From contig CM022669.1 of the NCBI GenBank assembly GCA_012295275.1, forward strand, positions 9,941,989 to 10,005,988: a DNA stretch of 64,000 nucleotides. Reading direction: 5' to 3'. Position numbers and translations under genes: made by a program. This document shows, piece after piece, positions 52,401-64,000 of this stretch. Under the pieces are notes generated by a model. It was given only the letters and a program-made list of their open reading frames with translations, did not search any database and had not been told where the DNA came from. Source of the stretch: Chrysomallon squamiferum. Taxonomy: Eukaryota > Mollusca > Gastropoda > Neomphalida > Peltospiridae. Each line of letters begins with the position of its first letter. The first letter of the stretch is position 1.

Positions 52401-54171
52401 ATTCAGTTGAACAAAAAAACAACAACAATAAATTAATAATTAAAAAAAAGATTTAAAAAAACTACAAATAAAAAAAAACCATGTTTATTTCTTTCATAAT
52501 GCAGGTTTAATAATATTCTGATATGAACGTAATTTTGATACCAATGTACAGGTTGAATATAATGGAGAACTGAGTCTCGTTATAAGAAATGGATCAGTTA
52601 TATATTTTACATATTTATACATTTGTATATTAATTTACAACCTGAAGTTTATTACATCATTACTTATTTAATGAAACAGTAAATAATCCTATTATTACTA
52701 CTACTACTACTACTACTTGAAATAAAAACATTTTTAGAAATTTCGTAATTATTTTTACAGAAAGACCCCCCAAAATAATAATAATAATAATAATAAACAT
52801 AACAATAATAATAATAAAAGTATCGGTATTAGTCGGAAACCAGTGTAGTTCAGAAAATTAATGGTATTTCATCGTAAAAATTAATTAGATAAACCGGCCC
52901 GGAACCAGTCAAAAGTTTGTTGATAGCAAGAAAAAAAAAAAAAAAAATGTAAGTTTCAAAATTAAAAGTTCAAACAATAAAGGTTGTATTTGAAGGCTAT
53001 AGGATTTATCGACATTAATACCTGCCATTGCCATCGTGAATGCACATTTCAAAAATATTATATCGGATTTTGGTTTTTTTAAAGTTTTTCCTTCCATCCA
53101 GTTTTACCTGTAGTACCAAAAATATATTTAACTTGTAGTCTGACATGGTATATTTTAAATATATTATGGTATACTTCTTTCTTTCACTTTTTTTTTTTTT
53201 TTGTTTTGTTTCGGTGACCTCTTCTGATCATGGTCTGATAATGATTTTTTTATACAATTCAAAATTGCACTTGATGCTTTGTTTTTCTTTCTTGTATTTT
53301 TTTTTTCGTTTTGTGTGTGTGTTTAATTTATTTATTTATGTTTTTAATTTGCTTTATATTTTATGTTTTCTGTTTTCTCCTGATAATTTCTCACTGTAGC
53401 AACACTTGATAAGTCGTTTACAGTTTTCCTTGATGTACTTACATATTCCTTTTCAGCCAGCTTTACAGTTTATTTTCTTGATAGTAACTGTGGCAAGATG
53501 ATTTTTTCCAAATCACATTTGTGTCTGGGTTTGGGAAAGACTTAAGATTTTCATTTCCTCGTCTGCAGACTGAATTTTGTCAGGGATACAAAATGTTCAA
53601 ATAAGCAAAAAAAGACGATTTCCTTTATGGATTTCTGCATTTTGTTGGGTTTATGTCACAAACTGGTTTTAACTCGTAACTTGAGAGTATAATCAGTTTG
53701 TTTCTGCATAAACAAGGTACAGCTAAATGCTAATGAATGTGGATTATCTACTGACCAGTGTCCATCCACTGAAGGTATCCAGTCTGTTAATAGTGTTTAT
53801 CCAGACAGTATGTTACTGTGTCAGACTACGCATAATATTATCACCTTAATAATGATATTTTTTTTCTTTCTTTCTTTTTTTCAATTTTCTTTTGGTTAAT
53901 TTTTAATTATTAATTTATTTATCAAACAAGTACCATTATTGTTCGAACAGTATCATTTTTAGTCAATGTTTTTGCAGTAGAGTAATGTATGGAACAATTA
54001 AAAATAATTTTTTGAATAAATATATTACTATTCATTTTATATAGAGATGTCCCAAACCATTTTGCTGTAGAGTTTACTAGGCTCTCAGAAAATCGGTGAA
54101 GGAAAAGCGAAGTGGAACTGTTTACTTTATCAGAATTAATTTATGTTTCCAATTTTCCCTCTTTTTCCAGA
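52401..54171. other. AT-rich spacer homologous to 23,320-26,765
   Basis: CTA triplets and a short AAT array occur at 52,695-52,815. The sequence follows unit 1 to about 53,825 and then jumps to the counterpart of 26,425, so the 1.4 kb at 25,025-26,420 in unit 1 is either an insertion there or a deletion here. No gene is seen. Confidence 0.55.
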
Positions 54172-54221
54172 CATATTTCAGATGCCTCCATACAAAGATG
54201 TTAAAGTACTCTTTGCATTGG
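54172..54221 (+). other. Exon-like segment 1 (unit 3)
   Basis: Follows CCTCTTTTTCCAG-like acceptor wording and precedes GTATGTTGG. It reads IFQMPPYKDVKVLFAL and is one base shorter than the unit 1 copy, so here it would not join in phase with segment 2 at 54,760. If the gene were real, unit 1 would have the better first exon and unit 3 the better second one. Confidence 0.3.
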
Positions 54222-54759
54222 TATGTTGGAATTCATATTCAGTATCAAAATACATTGACAGTAAACACAGACAAATTATTATACAAGACACGATTTTTTT
54301 ATATATGAAATAATTTGTAAATATTAAGATAAATTGAAATGAGTTTATAAATAATTATTTTTTGCTCACTTTTAGTGATGACTTTTTAACTGATAAATTA
54401 TTATTAAATCTGTAAATTAAAATGACTTACAAATGATGTTTTAGTTATGTATTATACAACTGTTTACTGTTCAGATTGCATTATTATGAACGAATTCAGA
54501 GCCTTAACAAAAGCGGTTGCTTTCGTATTAAATATCTGATGCTAGTAACTGGAAAAAGACAAACAATTACATATCAGAAGTGGATTTTCTTTAAAAAATG
54601 ATGCATAACTATAGAAATGACATCCTGTGTACATTTATATTGAAAACTTCTAAACATTTCTTTTTTTCTTGCTACTTCTTCGTTGACATCATCCTTGTTG
54701 TTATTTCTAGTTATTTTTGTTTTTTTATCAGTATATAAATCTATCTAATTTGTGTTTAG

Positions 54760-54861
54760 GTGATGCAGATAGTGGAGTAGGACAAATGTGTAGGAAGACA
54801 GTGGAGAAGTGTGGATTTTGTCATCATAAAACATTTTCACCAAACTCCTGTGAACCTGTCA
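54760..54861 (+). other. Exon-like segment 2 (unit 3), intact Cys-rich frame
   Basis: Follows TTTGTGTTTAG and ends at GTAAGTTCAG. The open frame reads DADSGVGQMCRKTVEKCG and then FCHHKTFSPNSCEPV, with four cysteines (C, C, C, C) spaced 7, 2 and 10 residues apart. The cysteine pattern is kept in the unit 2 copy, which hints at past selection. I do not recognise the domain. Confidence 0.4.
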
Positions 54862-55167
54862 GTAAGTTCAGGAAGATTATATTAGTACTTCTGTCAAACT
54901 TCAGTAAACTCTGTCAGTAAGTTAAAAAACTGAGTTTTGTTTTAAATGTTTTATTTTTATTTTTATTTTTTTTATTTATTATTATTATTTTTCTGTTTTG
55001 TTTTGTTGTTAATTTATGTTGATTGAAATGTTTTAATAAATAAAAATAAATCATTTACTTTGTCAGATACAAAAACATAATTATGCACCATGAAATTACT
55101 AGGAAAGTAAATTTATTTAATTATTTAATGAGAATAAATGATATGCTTACATAATCGTATCCTATTT

Positions 55168-55263
<96 letters not shown>

Positions 55264-55447
55264 AAATAATAACTGTAGTATTGTAAATAAAAAATGCTGG
55301 AATATACGAAAAGGTTTTAAGATAGACTGAAAGGTTGTCAGTTTTACAGTATGATAAAACTACTTATCCAAGCACAAAAATAACATGATTTTATTAAATA
55401 TAAATATTTTCTTGTTTTATTATTGTTATTAATTTTATTATTGTTAC

Positions 55448-55505
<58 letters not shown>

Positions 55506-56015
55506 TGTAATAGATTGATTATATAGGCACAAAAGATAAAATAAATAACAGCATATTTATATGAATTGAGAAAGAGTAAATTAAAATAAAAATTTAAACA
55601 ATAAATGTTTGTTAAATAATTATGTCTTAGAAAATATTCAGTGTATCCTAATTACTTCTACAGAAAAGAAAATTGAGTATTGGTTATATTTTGATTTACT
55701 TTTTAAAATTGTGACTATAGGATGGAACTTTTAAAGTTCCTGCAGAACTAATGAGCAATTGAATAAATAAACAACAATTATAATAATAATAGTAGTAGTA
55801 CTAATAATAAAATTATAATGACAATAGTAAAAATAATAATTATTATAATAATGACGATGATAAAATAAACACATAAAAAAGATGAACAAAGACTTGAGTG
55901 AATTAATTTATTAAGAATATTAACAAAGTGAAACACATTTAATCATATATTACGATTAGAGTCATAAGTGTTATAGGTTTACCATAAACAGCAGTCACAT
56001 ACATACACTTGAGGG

Positions 56016-56086
<71 letters not shown>

Positions 56087-56471
56087 TAGAATCAGTATTA
56101 ATCAAAAGTAATTTATCAGCTATAGCTCATTTTCATTCCTATTGGAGTTATGTCCCTTATTCTAAAAAAGACATTTTCTCACGTTATATAATTTTAATTT
56201 TTCAAGCCTTTCTTATTGTTGTTGTTGATTAGGTGTCAGTAGATTTAAATATCCCTCTCAGTCACTACTCTCGGCTGATAATTTTCAAAATACAACAGCC
56301 AGCTTAGATATCTCAGATCTGCACAAAAATTCTGAAACAACGTGGACTAATATTAACTCCCGCATTGCGGATCTTGAAGCTTAAGCTGTATTAGTATCGT
56401 TATAGATTCGCCCCTACATATAAAATAAATCCTAAATTTCCGTATCTATTTGATTTACGAAATATTCCTAT
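54862..56471. other. 3' flank of B3 with CT, TTA and GA arrays
   Basis: (CT)n lies at 55,172-55,250, a TTA array at 55,440-55,505 and (GA)n at 56,018-56,083. Positions 55,505-55,860 carry extra AT-rich DNA not present before B1 and B2. No gene is seen. Confidence 0.65.
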
Positions 56472-57463
56472 TTAAACGTAGCACAAAGCTGGGTTCTTCA
56501 CTCTTTCCCAGATCTCGTACATCGTTTTACCAAAAATCTTCTGTGAGACTATTACACTGCCTGTTACAAGTTCGCACGGTGTCGCAGGCTTGAACAAAAA
56601 ATATTCCTTATTGATTTTCAGACCGACATGCCTGATATTAAATATTTTCGCTAGAATACCTGTTATTTCTACGTCCTCGACGTTCACGTACGGCATGTGC
56701 TCCGACACCGCTAAAATGTTCATGGCAACGTCAAAAGGCATGAAGTAACAATTGCCCTTGACGTGCGGAGGGTATATTGGAGCGGGATAAGCCTGTTCTG
56801 AAACTTTACATTTGCCTTTTCGACTGACCTTGTCCGAGAGAAACATCGGTCCAAATATTTTGTTTTCCCATTTGTTGTTTCGTATCAAGCTGACGAAGTC
56901 TGGAATCTTTACGTACGTGTCTTCATCCACTTTCATGATGTATTTCGCGTTCGAGCAAAATTGCTTGACCCACTTAAAAGCCATAAGAACTTTGAGTGTC
57001 AAGTTGAAGTAATTGTCTTTAAAATCCGTTATTACGATGTCCTTCTTTATATTGGCTTCGCTGGCAACAGCAGAATTGAGAGTAGTGTTTTTGTTGATTC
57101 CTAAAATAAAGAATACTCTGACGGGTAACGGGTGATTGGAATTCGGCCATTTCAGTCCCCGAGAGACACTACCCCATGTATCCCGAATAGCCTGCCTTTG
57201 TGACGTCATATTATGCAATGACATCACCATGACAACCAGAAGAGTATCAGGCATGCACTTTGTTGGTGGTATTTTCAAAAAGTTGTAATTCAGAGAAAAC
57301 AATTTGGTTTTCTTCGGTCTGAAATACCACTGATATTTCACTAAATCAGGATCAGCAAGTTTTGTCGGTTTCTTTCTCTTGGTGATGTATAATTCGAAAG
57401 TCAAAAGATCAATGAGAATAACATTAACAGAACGAACTGCTTTCGTGACAACCTGCGTCTCAT
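56472..57463 (-). pseudogene. GT31 glycosyltransferase B3, one-base frameshift in the anchor
   Basis: ATG at 57,463 follows an ATTTATTTCAG acceptor-like site. The first codons read MRRRLSRKQF and the anchor, which has lost one Leu codon. A run of five T (coding strand) seen in all other copies is four here (about 57,402-57,406), so the frame meets TGA inside the anchor. The other frame then stays open for about 310 codons to ALCYV, with RQAIRDTWGS, FILG, DED, YPPHVKGN and EDVEITG all present. About 50 residues of stem (between the KKPTKLAD part and DLVKYQW) are cleanly missing in frame. Because the only frameshift is in a homopolymer, it could be an assembly error, in which case this would be a short-stem enzyme. 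No ATG opens the long frame near its start. Confidence 0.8.
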
Positions 57464-60400
57464 CTGAAATAAATACACGTGAACTTAATTATCAGTTAAA
57501 GTGAAAATGTATTGTCTGTGTGTGTCATTTTTATTCATATATAAGTATGTGTTTTTGTATGTATATATTTATCTATCAGGATTCACGCTAGTAGACGACG
57601 AGGGCAAAATATTCGCCCTGTTTTACTCAGTTTCGTTGTACTTCCCATGAGTTAACTGATAAAATCTTTTAGAGATTTTGCGTAGTCCTACAGAAGCTGA
57701 TGTTTATCACCTGCTGAAGGAGGTCACGTTATCATCTGCATAATTGCACTGTTTTTGTTGTTGGAATAAGCAAAATCATTTTAAATTTGTTTACGAATTA
57801 ATTTGATTGAAATGGGCATGATAAATGTCTACACACAATTGTATGGGCAGTGCAGGTTACAGATGACAAGACTATGCAAACACGGATCCCAAACATTTGC
57901 TATAAGTAATTGTGAATAAATATGAGAATGCAGCGTTTGTTTAATATAGTTTTGCCACTAATGGCACAAAACCATTTCTTTCTGACAAAATCTCACTTCT
58001 CACTAAAGTTTCTAATTTGTCTAGAGGCACAACACACTTTTCTCTATTTTTTAATCAAGTTTGAACCCTGATGTATGTAGCATGTACCAAATAATAATGA
58101 GGTAATTTGACACTGAAGGTTCAATCAGAGTTTAATAGTGGTTAACTTACTAACATATTAACTTTCGTCTTCTTTAGAAAACGTCATCACAGATTTTGTA
58201 CTTAACTAAAGCATAACTCAATATGAAAATATTACATAAATATTTACAAATAAAATAAATAAAGCTTTGGAAATAACGTGTATATATATATATATATATA
58301 TATATTAATTAATTAATACATCTGGATAACAATGCAGATTATGTGTTTGTGTATTTCATGTGAATATATATCTAGATGTATCAATCTGTCTGTCTGTCAG
58401 CCTTCTCTCTTAATATATGTGTGTGTGTGTGTATATACATGTAACATTATATTCAAAGGGCGAATTTTCCGGTCTGTCGAATTTCAAATATGCACAGTGC
58501 AAAGATTTCAAAAAATAAAAAAACGGAGAGAGAGGGAGAGAGGATCAGATGGCTTAGCCTTTTTACTGACATCCACATTATGTAAATAATACTCTTCTTA
58601 GTAACAGAAGAAACACAAATTATACGATCTGTCAATCTATATTTCTGTCTGTCTTTCTCTATCTCTCTCTCTCTAATTAAGAATCAGCTTTATTCTTCGA
58701 AGGTAAGAATGTCTCGAAGCAGCGAGGCTATGATGAAGTTGATATTTTAAGACAGTAACCAGTTACTTCCTTTATTTTGCAATCTTTAAGTTATACAAAA
58801 ATATATTTCTCAGCTCTTGGCAGTAGCTGATTCATGTGGTTTAATTTCATTGTCATTCAAATCAAACCAGTTGTTTCGAATAACAACAATTTTTATGCAT
58901 TCTTAAAATCGTCTTTTAAGATTTCGGATATATTGTATCAATTTTGAGCATTATGAATTTAAAATAAAAAATTTAAGTTAAAATTAATTAATAAACTAAG
59001 CTTAGTACAGAAACTTTATTTTCACACTAATCAGATAAATTTAATTTAAAACACTGATTGCACACATATATTTTCAGACTAACAGCTAACCCGTATTAAA
59101 ATAAAGTTTGAATAGTGATGAACTAATTAAAATGTTGAACGTCATACATATATATATATATATATAATAAATTATCTATTAGTTGCGTTTACCTTTAAAA
59201 CAAAAATTGATCAAAATCAGTGATGGCAGTCTGTCGAGAAACTAACTTGAAAATGAAAGAAAATGTATAAGTTGCCTGATTTTACGCACATTTGTATGTA
59301 TGTTTGTATACATCTAGATATATATGTATGTATCATATATTGTGTCAGTTTTCAGAATCATGAATAAAACATCAACTCTTTAAATTATTCAATCTACAAC
59401 AATTTCAGCAAATATGAAGACTAAAATCAATTTCATTAATAAATTAAACTAAAAACTAATTACACCAAAAAAGTAAACTTAATATTCAAACACTGATTAC
59501 ACGCTGATTAAATTAACGTCGTATTAAAAAGTTATTTACAAACTAACAATTAACATTAAAATAAAATTTGAATTGTGATAAACTAATTAAAATATTGAAG
59601 GGTATTCTTTCATTTCAATATATATTTTATTTCTGTATATATATATATATATATATATGACGTTAATATATATACATATATACACACACAAACACACACA
59701 TATACACACAGATGGGTGTGTATGTACTTGTACGTATATTTGTGTGTGTGATTTTCACACTAATAAGTTAAACTTAATATTAAAAAACTGATTACACATT
59801 GATCAATCTAACGTTATACTAAAAAGTTATTTACAAACTAAGAACTAACCCTTTATCAAAAAACTTTGAAAAATATACAAAAAAACGAAAACAAGAATTT
59901 TGTTTTAAAATATTATTTTCAAACCCTACCTTTAGCGGTAAGCCAGTGTCGGTATGCAACCCTGTCCTTTAGAATTTATTACTGATTTTTGCAATGGCTG
60001 TCGAATATTATCTTCCTTGTTTATCTAGTATTAAGCAAGAACACCGTCAGATAACCTACCCCAAGGTGCTTAGATGTCTTTGTACCCTACTACGAAAATA
60101 TCATTATACTCGGCAACAAAAGAAAATGTTCTGCAGTTAACTAGATAGCTATATTATACGGATAGTGTTGTTAATCTCTTTTATCTTCCCGTTTCCATCA
60201 TTACCACTTTACTGGAATAGTCTTATTAATTAAATATAAATTATTCATTGGTTAGATAGATGTTGATATTTATTTATTTACAAAATTTACAAAGTAATTT
60301 TTGAAGCTTTCTACATTTAAGTTAACCACTATTACCTGACCTGATTGGAATGTTTGCAGAATAATGTAACTTGAATATAATTTACACACAGCTTTCGATA

Positions 60401-61100
60401 CTTGAAACATGAGAAATGTCTTTACTAGTCAAAACAATCGACGGCAAAGGTAGAATAGTATCTACTTTAATTCTGATAAATTAATTTTAAAAATCATGTT
60501 ACAGTACAAAATAATAATTAAAAACAATAATAAAATAATAAAATAGAAATAATGTTTTCTTTATTTGTTTTATTCATACACACAGAGGTTCGTACATTCA
60601 TATATACAAACATACGTACATACAGTTGCACATGCATATATATCAGAAATAGAGTGTGTATAGATATGTATATATATATATCCATGTACATATGTATATA
60701 TGTATCTGTGTATATATAAATATAAATATATACATATCTATCCACACAGAAACACTCACATACATGCATAGGTACTATTTATTTATTAATTCATTCTATC
60801 ACATATTTAAATATTTATTTATTTATTTATTTATTCATTCTATCACTGATTAACTATTTATTCTCATTCTATCACTTATTCAAATATTCATTCATTCATT
60901 CACTTTCTTAATTATTTATTCATTCATTCATTTATTGATTGACATATTTATTTATTTACTTGTATGTTTGTTTGCTAATAACGGATATAAAATTTGTTTA
61001 TGGTACCAAGTCGCTGCAATATCTGTTCTTTTTCCTCTGTAAATATCTGCTAGAATTTTGATTGTTTATTTTGTACATTCCATACAAGTATACGCACGCG

Positions 61101-61147
<47 letters not shown>

Positions 61148-61608
61148 TGTTTTAGGGAACAAGAGTATTAGCAATTTATACACACCAATTTTTTATCATA
61201 AAATGTACATCTGATCTTTCTGATAATAAACACATCACCAGTGTACATGATGTATGTACTATACACGTCTAAAATGTGGTATGACAACGTCCACGAGGTG
61301 ATTTTGATCGACATCTACAAATTTGTCATTTTATATTTACCTTCAATTTTTAATGTAAACATCAGATTTTTATTGTTAAAACAAAATAAATAAAATTCTC
61401 TAGTTTCGCTTTCTAATAATTAACTGGTTTTGTAAAATAATTAACCAATTGGAAGTTTCTGAAATTAAAACGGACAAGAATAATGATTTTATAATAACAA
61501 CTCTAACTGAATTAAGAACATTAAAAAACTAAAAAACATTTAAGCATATATTACGATTAGAGTAATAAATAATAAGTGTCATAGGTTTACCATAAACACC
61601 AATCACAA

Positions 61609-61612
<4 letters not shown>
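57464..61612. other. Upstream flank of B3 and AT/ATAC region
   Basis: Positions 57,464-58,450 match the B1 upstream flank. Positions 58,450-59,130 are related to 30,980-31,500, but the (GT)n(GA)n tract is lost. Positions 59,130-60,640 match 31,950-33,330, with (AT)n at about 59,150-59,165 and 59,638-59,658. Positions 60,780-60,960 are the TTTA minisatellite, and 61,093-61,143 a CG then CA dinucleotide tract. At about 61,500 the sequence jumps from the flank of the conserved 200-bp segment straight to B-type 3' flank, so that segment is absent here. No gene is seen. Confidence 0.65.
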
Positions 61613-61674
<62 letters not shown>

Positions 61675-62022
61675 ATGTACCTTATTCTAAGAGCACACTG
61701 TTTCACGTTATAATACTTTTTTTTTTCTTTTTTTCTTTCTGTTCCAGTCTTTCTTGTTGTTATTTTTCATTAGGTGTCAGTGGGTTTAACTATACCTCTG
61801 AATCAGTATTCTCGGTTGATAAGATTCAAAGTACAACAGCCAGCTTAGATATCTCAGATCTTGACTAAACCTTTGAAACAACGTCATCTAATGTCACTTC
61901 TGGGGCAACTCCTAGATTAGGTCCCTGATGCTTAAGCTATGATAGTTTCGTAATAGATTCACCCCTACACATACAATAAATCCAAAATTTCCGTATTTAG
62001 TTGGTTTACGAAATATTCCTAT
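61613..62022. other. 3' flank of A/B4 with (GA)n
   Basis: (GA)n lies at 61,613-61,671, followed by sequence matching the B-type 3' flank (as at 42,055-42,296). The B-like flank next to an A-type upstream region is part of the evidence that this copy is recombinant. Confidence 0.6.
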
Positions 62023-63144
62023 TTAAACGTAGCACAAAGCTGGGTTCTTCACTCTTTCCCAGATCTCGTACATCGTTTTACCAAAAATCTGCTGTGAGAC
62101 TATTACGCTGCCTGTTACAAGTTCGCACGGTGTCGCAGGCTTCAACAAAAAATATTCCTTATTGATTTTCAGACCGACATGCCTGATATTAAATATTTTC
62201 GCTAGAATACCCGTTATTGCTACGTCCTCCATGTTCACGTACGGCATGTGCTCCGACACCGCTAAAATCTTCATGGCAACGTCAAAAGGCATGAAGTAAC
62301 AATTGCCCTTGACGTGCGGAGGGTATTTTGGAGCGGGATAAGCCTGTTCTGAAACTTTACATTTTGCTTTTCGACTGACTTTGTCCGAGAGAAACATCGG
62401 TCCAAATATTTTGTTTTCCCATTCGTTGTTTCGTATCAAGGTGACGAAGTCTGGAATCTTTACGAACGTGTCTTCATCCACTTTCATCACGTATTTCGCG
62501 TTCGAGCAAAATTGCTTGACCCACTTAAAAGCCATAAGAACTTTGAGTGTCAAGTTGAAGTAACTGTCTTTAAATTCCGCTATTACGATGTCCTTCTTTA
62601 TATCGGCTTCGCTGGCAACAGCAGAATTGAGAGTCGTGTTTTCGTTGATTCCTAAAATAAACAATACTCTGACGGGTAACACCTGACTGGAATTCGGCCA
62701 TTTCAGACCGCGAGAAACACTGCCCCATGTATCCCGAATAGCCTGTCTTTGTGACGTCAAATCATGCAATGACATAACCATGACAACCAGACGAGTATCA
62801 GGCATGCAGTTTGTTGGTGGTATTTTTAAAAAGTTGTAATTCAGAGGAAACATTTTGGTTTTGTTGGGTTTGAAATACCACTGATATTTCAGTAAAACAG
62901 GTTCTCCGTAAAAACTGGTTGGCGAGAATGCTTCCGGAACGGGTAAAGCAGATATATTTAGTATTTGTTTTTCTTCCAGTAATGAGGGAATGATGTTGTT
63001 GCTCTGACATGTTTTTGTCTGCAGAAAATCAGATTGTTTTGAAAGTTTCTTTCTCTTGGTGTTGTATAGTTCGACAGTCAAAACGATCAATGCGAATAAC
63101 ATTAACAACAGAACGAACTGCTTTCGCGACAGCCTGTGTCTCAT
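62023..63144 (-). CDS. GT31 beta-1,3-glycosyltransferase-like protein A/B4 (intact)
   Basis: A 373-residue uninterrupted frame starting at the ATG directly after TACTTATTTCAG. The protein has tail MRHRLSRK, an anchor at about 10-27, a stem a few residues shorter than A1, RQAIRDTWGS (133-142), FILG (162-165), DED (223-225), YPPHVKGNCYFMP (274-286) and EDVAITG (306-312), ending ALCYV. By family it is a Golgi type II beta-1,3-glycosyltransferase with unknown donor and acceptor. It mixes features. The stem and early catalytic part share A-type wording (FYGEPVL, FKPNKTK, GLKWPNSSQ). From about residue 183 B-type wording dominates (FKDSYFNLTL, SEQAYPAPKYPP, CYV). It has more private substitutions in the anchor (ALIVLTVELY) than the other copies, so it may be the most diverged member. 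Confidence 0.9.
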   Translation of the reverse strand: MRHRLSRKQFVLLLMLFALIVLTVELYNTKRKKLSKQSDFLQTKTCQSNNIIPSLLEEKQILNISALPVPEAFSPTSFYGEPVLLKYQWYFKPNKTKMFPLNYNFLKIPPTNCMPDTRLVVMVMSLHDLTSQRQAIRDTWGSVSRGLKWPNSSQVLPVRVLFILGINENTTLNSAVASEADIKKDIVIAEFKDSYFNLTLKVLMAFKWVKQFCSNAKYVMKVDEDTFVKIPDFVTLIRNNEWENKIFGPMFLSDKVSRKAKCKVSEQAYPAPKYPPHVKGNCYFMPFDVAMKILAVSEHMPYVNMEDVAITGILAKIFNIRHVGLKINKEYFLLKPATPCELVTGSVIVSQQIFGKTMYEIWERVKNPALCYV

Positions 63145-63278
63145 CTGAAATAAGTACAAGTAAACATAATTATCAGATAAACGGAAATTTATTGTGTGTC
63201 AATATGTCTACATCATTATTTGTGTTCATATATGTGTCTGTTTTTTATGTATGTATGTATGTATGTTTTAGGGTTCAC
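63145..63278 (-). other. Candidate 5'-UTR intron of A/B4
   Basis: About 134 bp between the conserved GCGTGAACCC and the TTTCAG before the ATG, as in the other copies. Inferred only. Confidence 0.35.
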
Positions 63279-63854
63279 GCTAAGGGGCAACGTGGAAGAA
63301 ATACTCGCCACATTTTACTAAACCTCAGTTTACGTAATCCAAGGTGAAGTTCTAAGTTGTCTTCATTGGTTTCAGTTACCAAGAAGCCAGTGTAAGGAGT
63401 TACGATAAGAAGTTCACAGACTCAAATCTTTTCTCACTAGTCTAATGCAGAAGCCATTTTTCCGTATTTTGTGAGTCCAGTTTGAACCCTGATATGTGTA
63501 GTATGTACTCACGTACCAAGCTTATATATATATATATATTTATATTTATGTACGAATGCATGTATGTATGTATGTATGTATGTATGTGTGTGTTTTATTT
63601 ATTCATTCATTCTATAACATATTTTAATATTTATTTATTAATTTATTCTATCACTTAATTAACTATTTGTTTATATATTAATTCATTATTACACTTATTT
63701 AGCTATTTATTTATTTATTAATTCATTCTCTCACTTTTTAACTATTTATTCATTCATTCTACCATTTATTTAACTGTTTAGTTATTTATTAATTTATTCA
63801 TTCACGTATTTTAGTTCATTCATTCATTCATTCATTCATTTATTCTATCACTTT

Positions 63855-63897
<43 letters not shown>

Positions 63898-64000
63898 TGT
63901 ATTTATGTACTTATATGTTTGTTAATAACGGATATAAATTAAACCAGTTTTTAAAATGATACTAAATCGCTGGGATATTTAAATACTGCGAAAAAAACAT
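63279..64000. other. 5' flank of A/B4
   Basis: Positions 63,279-63,400 are the A-type upstream block (GTTGCCCCTT side conserved), then truncated compared with 37,560-37,770. A GTAT array lies at 63,556-63,590, and the ATTCATTCTATCAC/TTTA minisatellite at 63,597-63,900 includes a pure TTTA run at about 63,857-63,897. The window ends without another gene start. Confidence 0.6.

Noticed and set aside
56472-57404. Taking the 310-codon frame of B3 as an ordinary intact gene
   Set aside because: The frame does not open with ATG at that point (the codon is TTG) and lacks the basic tail and most of the anchor. The homologous ATG at 57,463 is in another frame because of a one-base loss.

Overview
The window is nuclear DNA from an animal, most likely a cephalopod mollusc and probably an octopod. 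That assignment is an inference from style: AT-rich sequence, extreme density of di-, tri- and tetranucleotide microsatellites, tRNA-derived SINEs carrying internal microsatellites, and a lineage-specific tandem expansion of a glycosyltransferase family. There are no operons and no bacterial-type genes.

Positions 1 to about 18,700 hold no gene I can support. This part is microsatellite fields ((CT)n, (ATAC)n, GTA/GAT/AAT trinucleotides), T-rich and A-rich runs, a dispersed repeat present twice (10.0 and 14.4 kb), and a decayed short-period tandem repeat at 17.9-18.2 kb.

From 18.7 kb to the end the window is a tandem segmental duplication with a unit of roughly 12-16 kb. Each unit carries two minus-strand genes of the GT31 (beta-1,3-galactosyltransferase/N-acetylglucosaminyltransferase-like) family, called here A-type (proteins ending near FCYQLK) and B-type (ending ALCYV). 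The order is A1 (20.1-21.2 kb, intact), B1 (28.6-29.7 kb, frameshifted), A2 (36.5-37.4 kb, pseudogene with deletions), B2 (42.3-43.4 kb, intact), A3 (48.9-49.9 kb, pseudogene), B3 (56.5-57.5 kb, one-base frameshift), and A/B4 (62.0-63.1 kb, intact, with mixed A and B character). The three intact copies encode 373-380 residue type II membrane proteins, presumably Golgi enzymes, each from one coding exon that starts directly after a splice-acceptor-like sequence.

Between A and B genes each unit carries a GT31 relic (22.3, 38.2 and 50.7 kb). The last two are head-to-head chimeras. A tRNA-derived SINE follows (22.7, 39.2, 51.6 kb), then a conserved non-coding block (23.1, 39.7, 52.2 kb), then one or two exon-like segments of an unrecognised plus-strand gene. 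Between B and A genes lie AT/ATAC microsatellite deserts and a roughly 200-bp segment that reads identically in three places (18.8, 35.3, 47.8 kb). In the third place it is inverted, within a local inversion of about 2.1 kb whose ends lie in microsatellites. A 1.09-kb DNA transposon with terminal inverted repeats and an 8-bp target duplication sits in one unit only; the matching position at 31.2 kb shows the empty site.

The strongest overall signal is a young, actively rearranging GT31 cluster in which duplication, inversion, deletion and probable A/B recombination can be read directly by comparing units. All statements about function are by family resemblance, and no searches were run.
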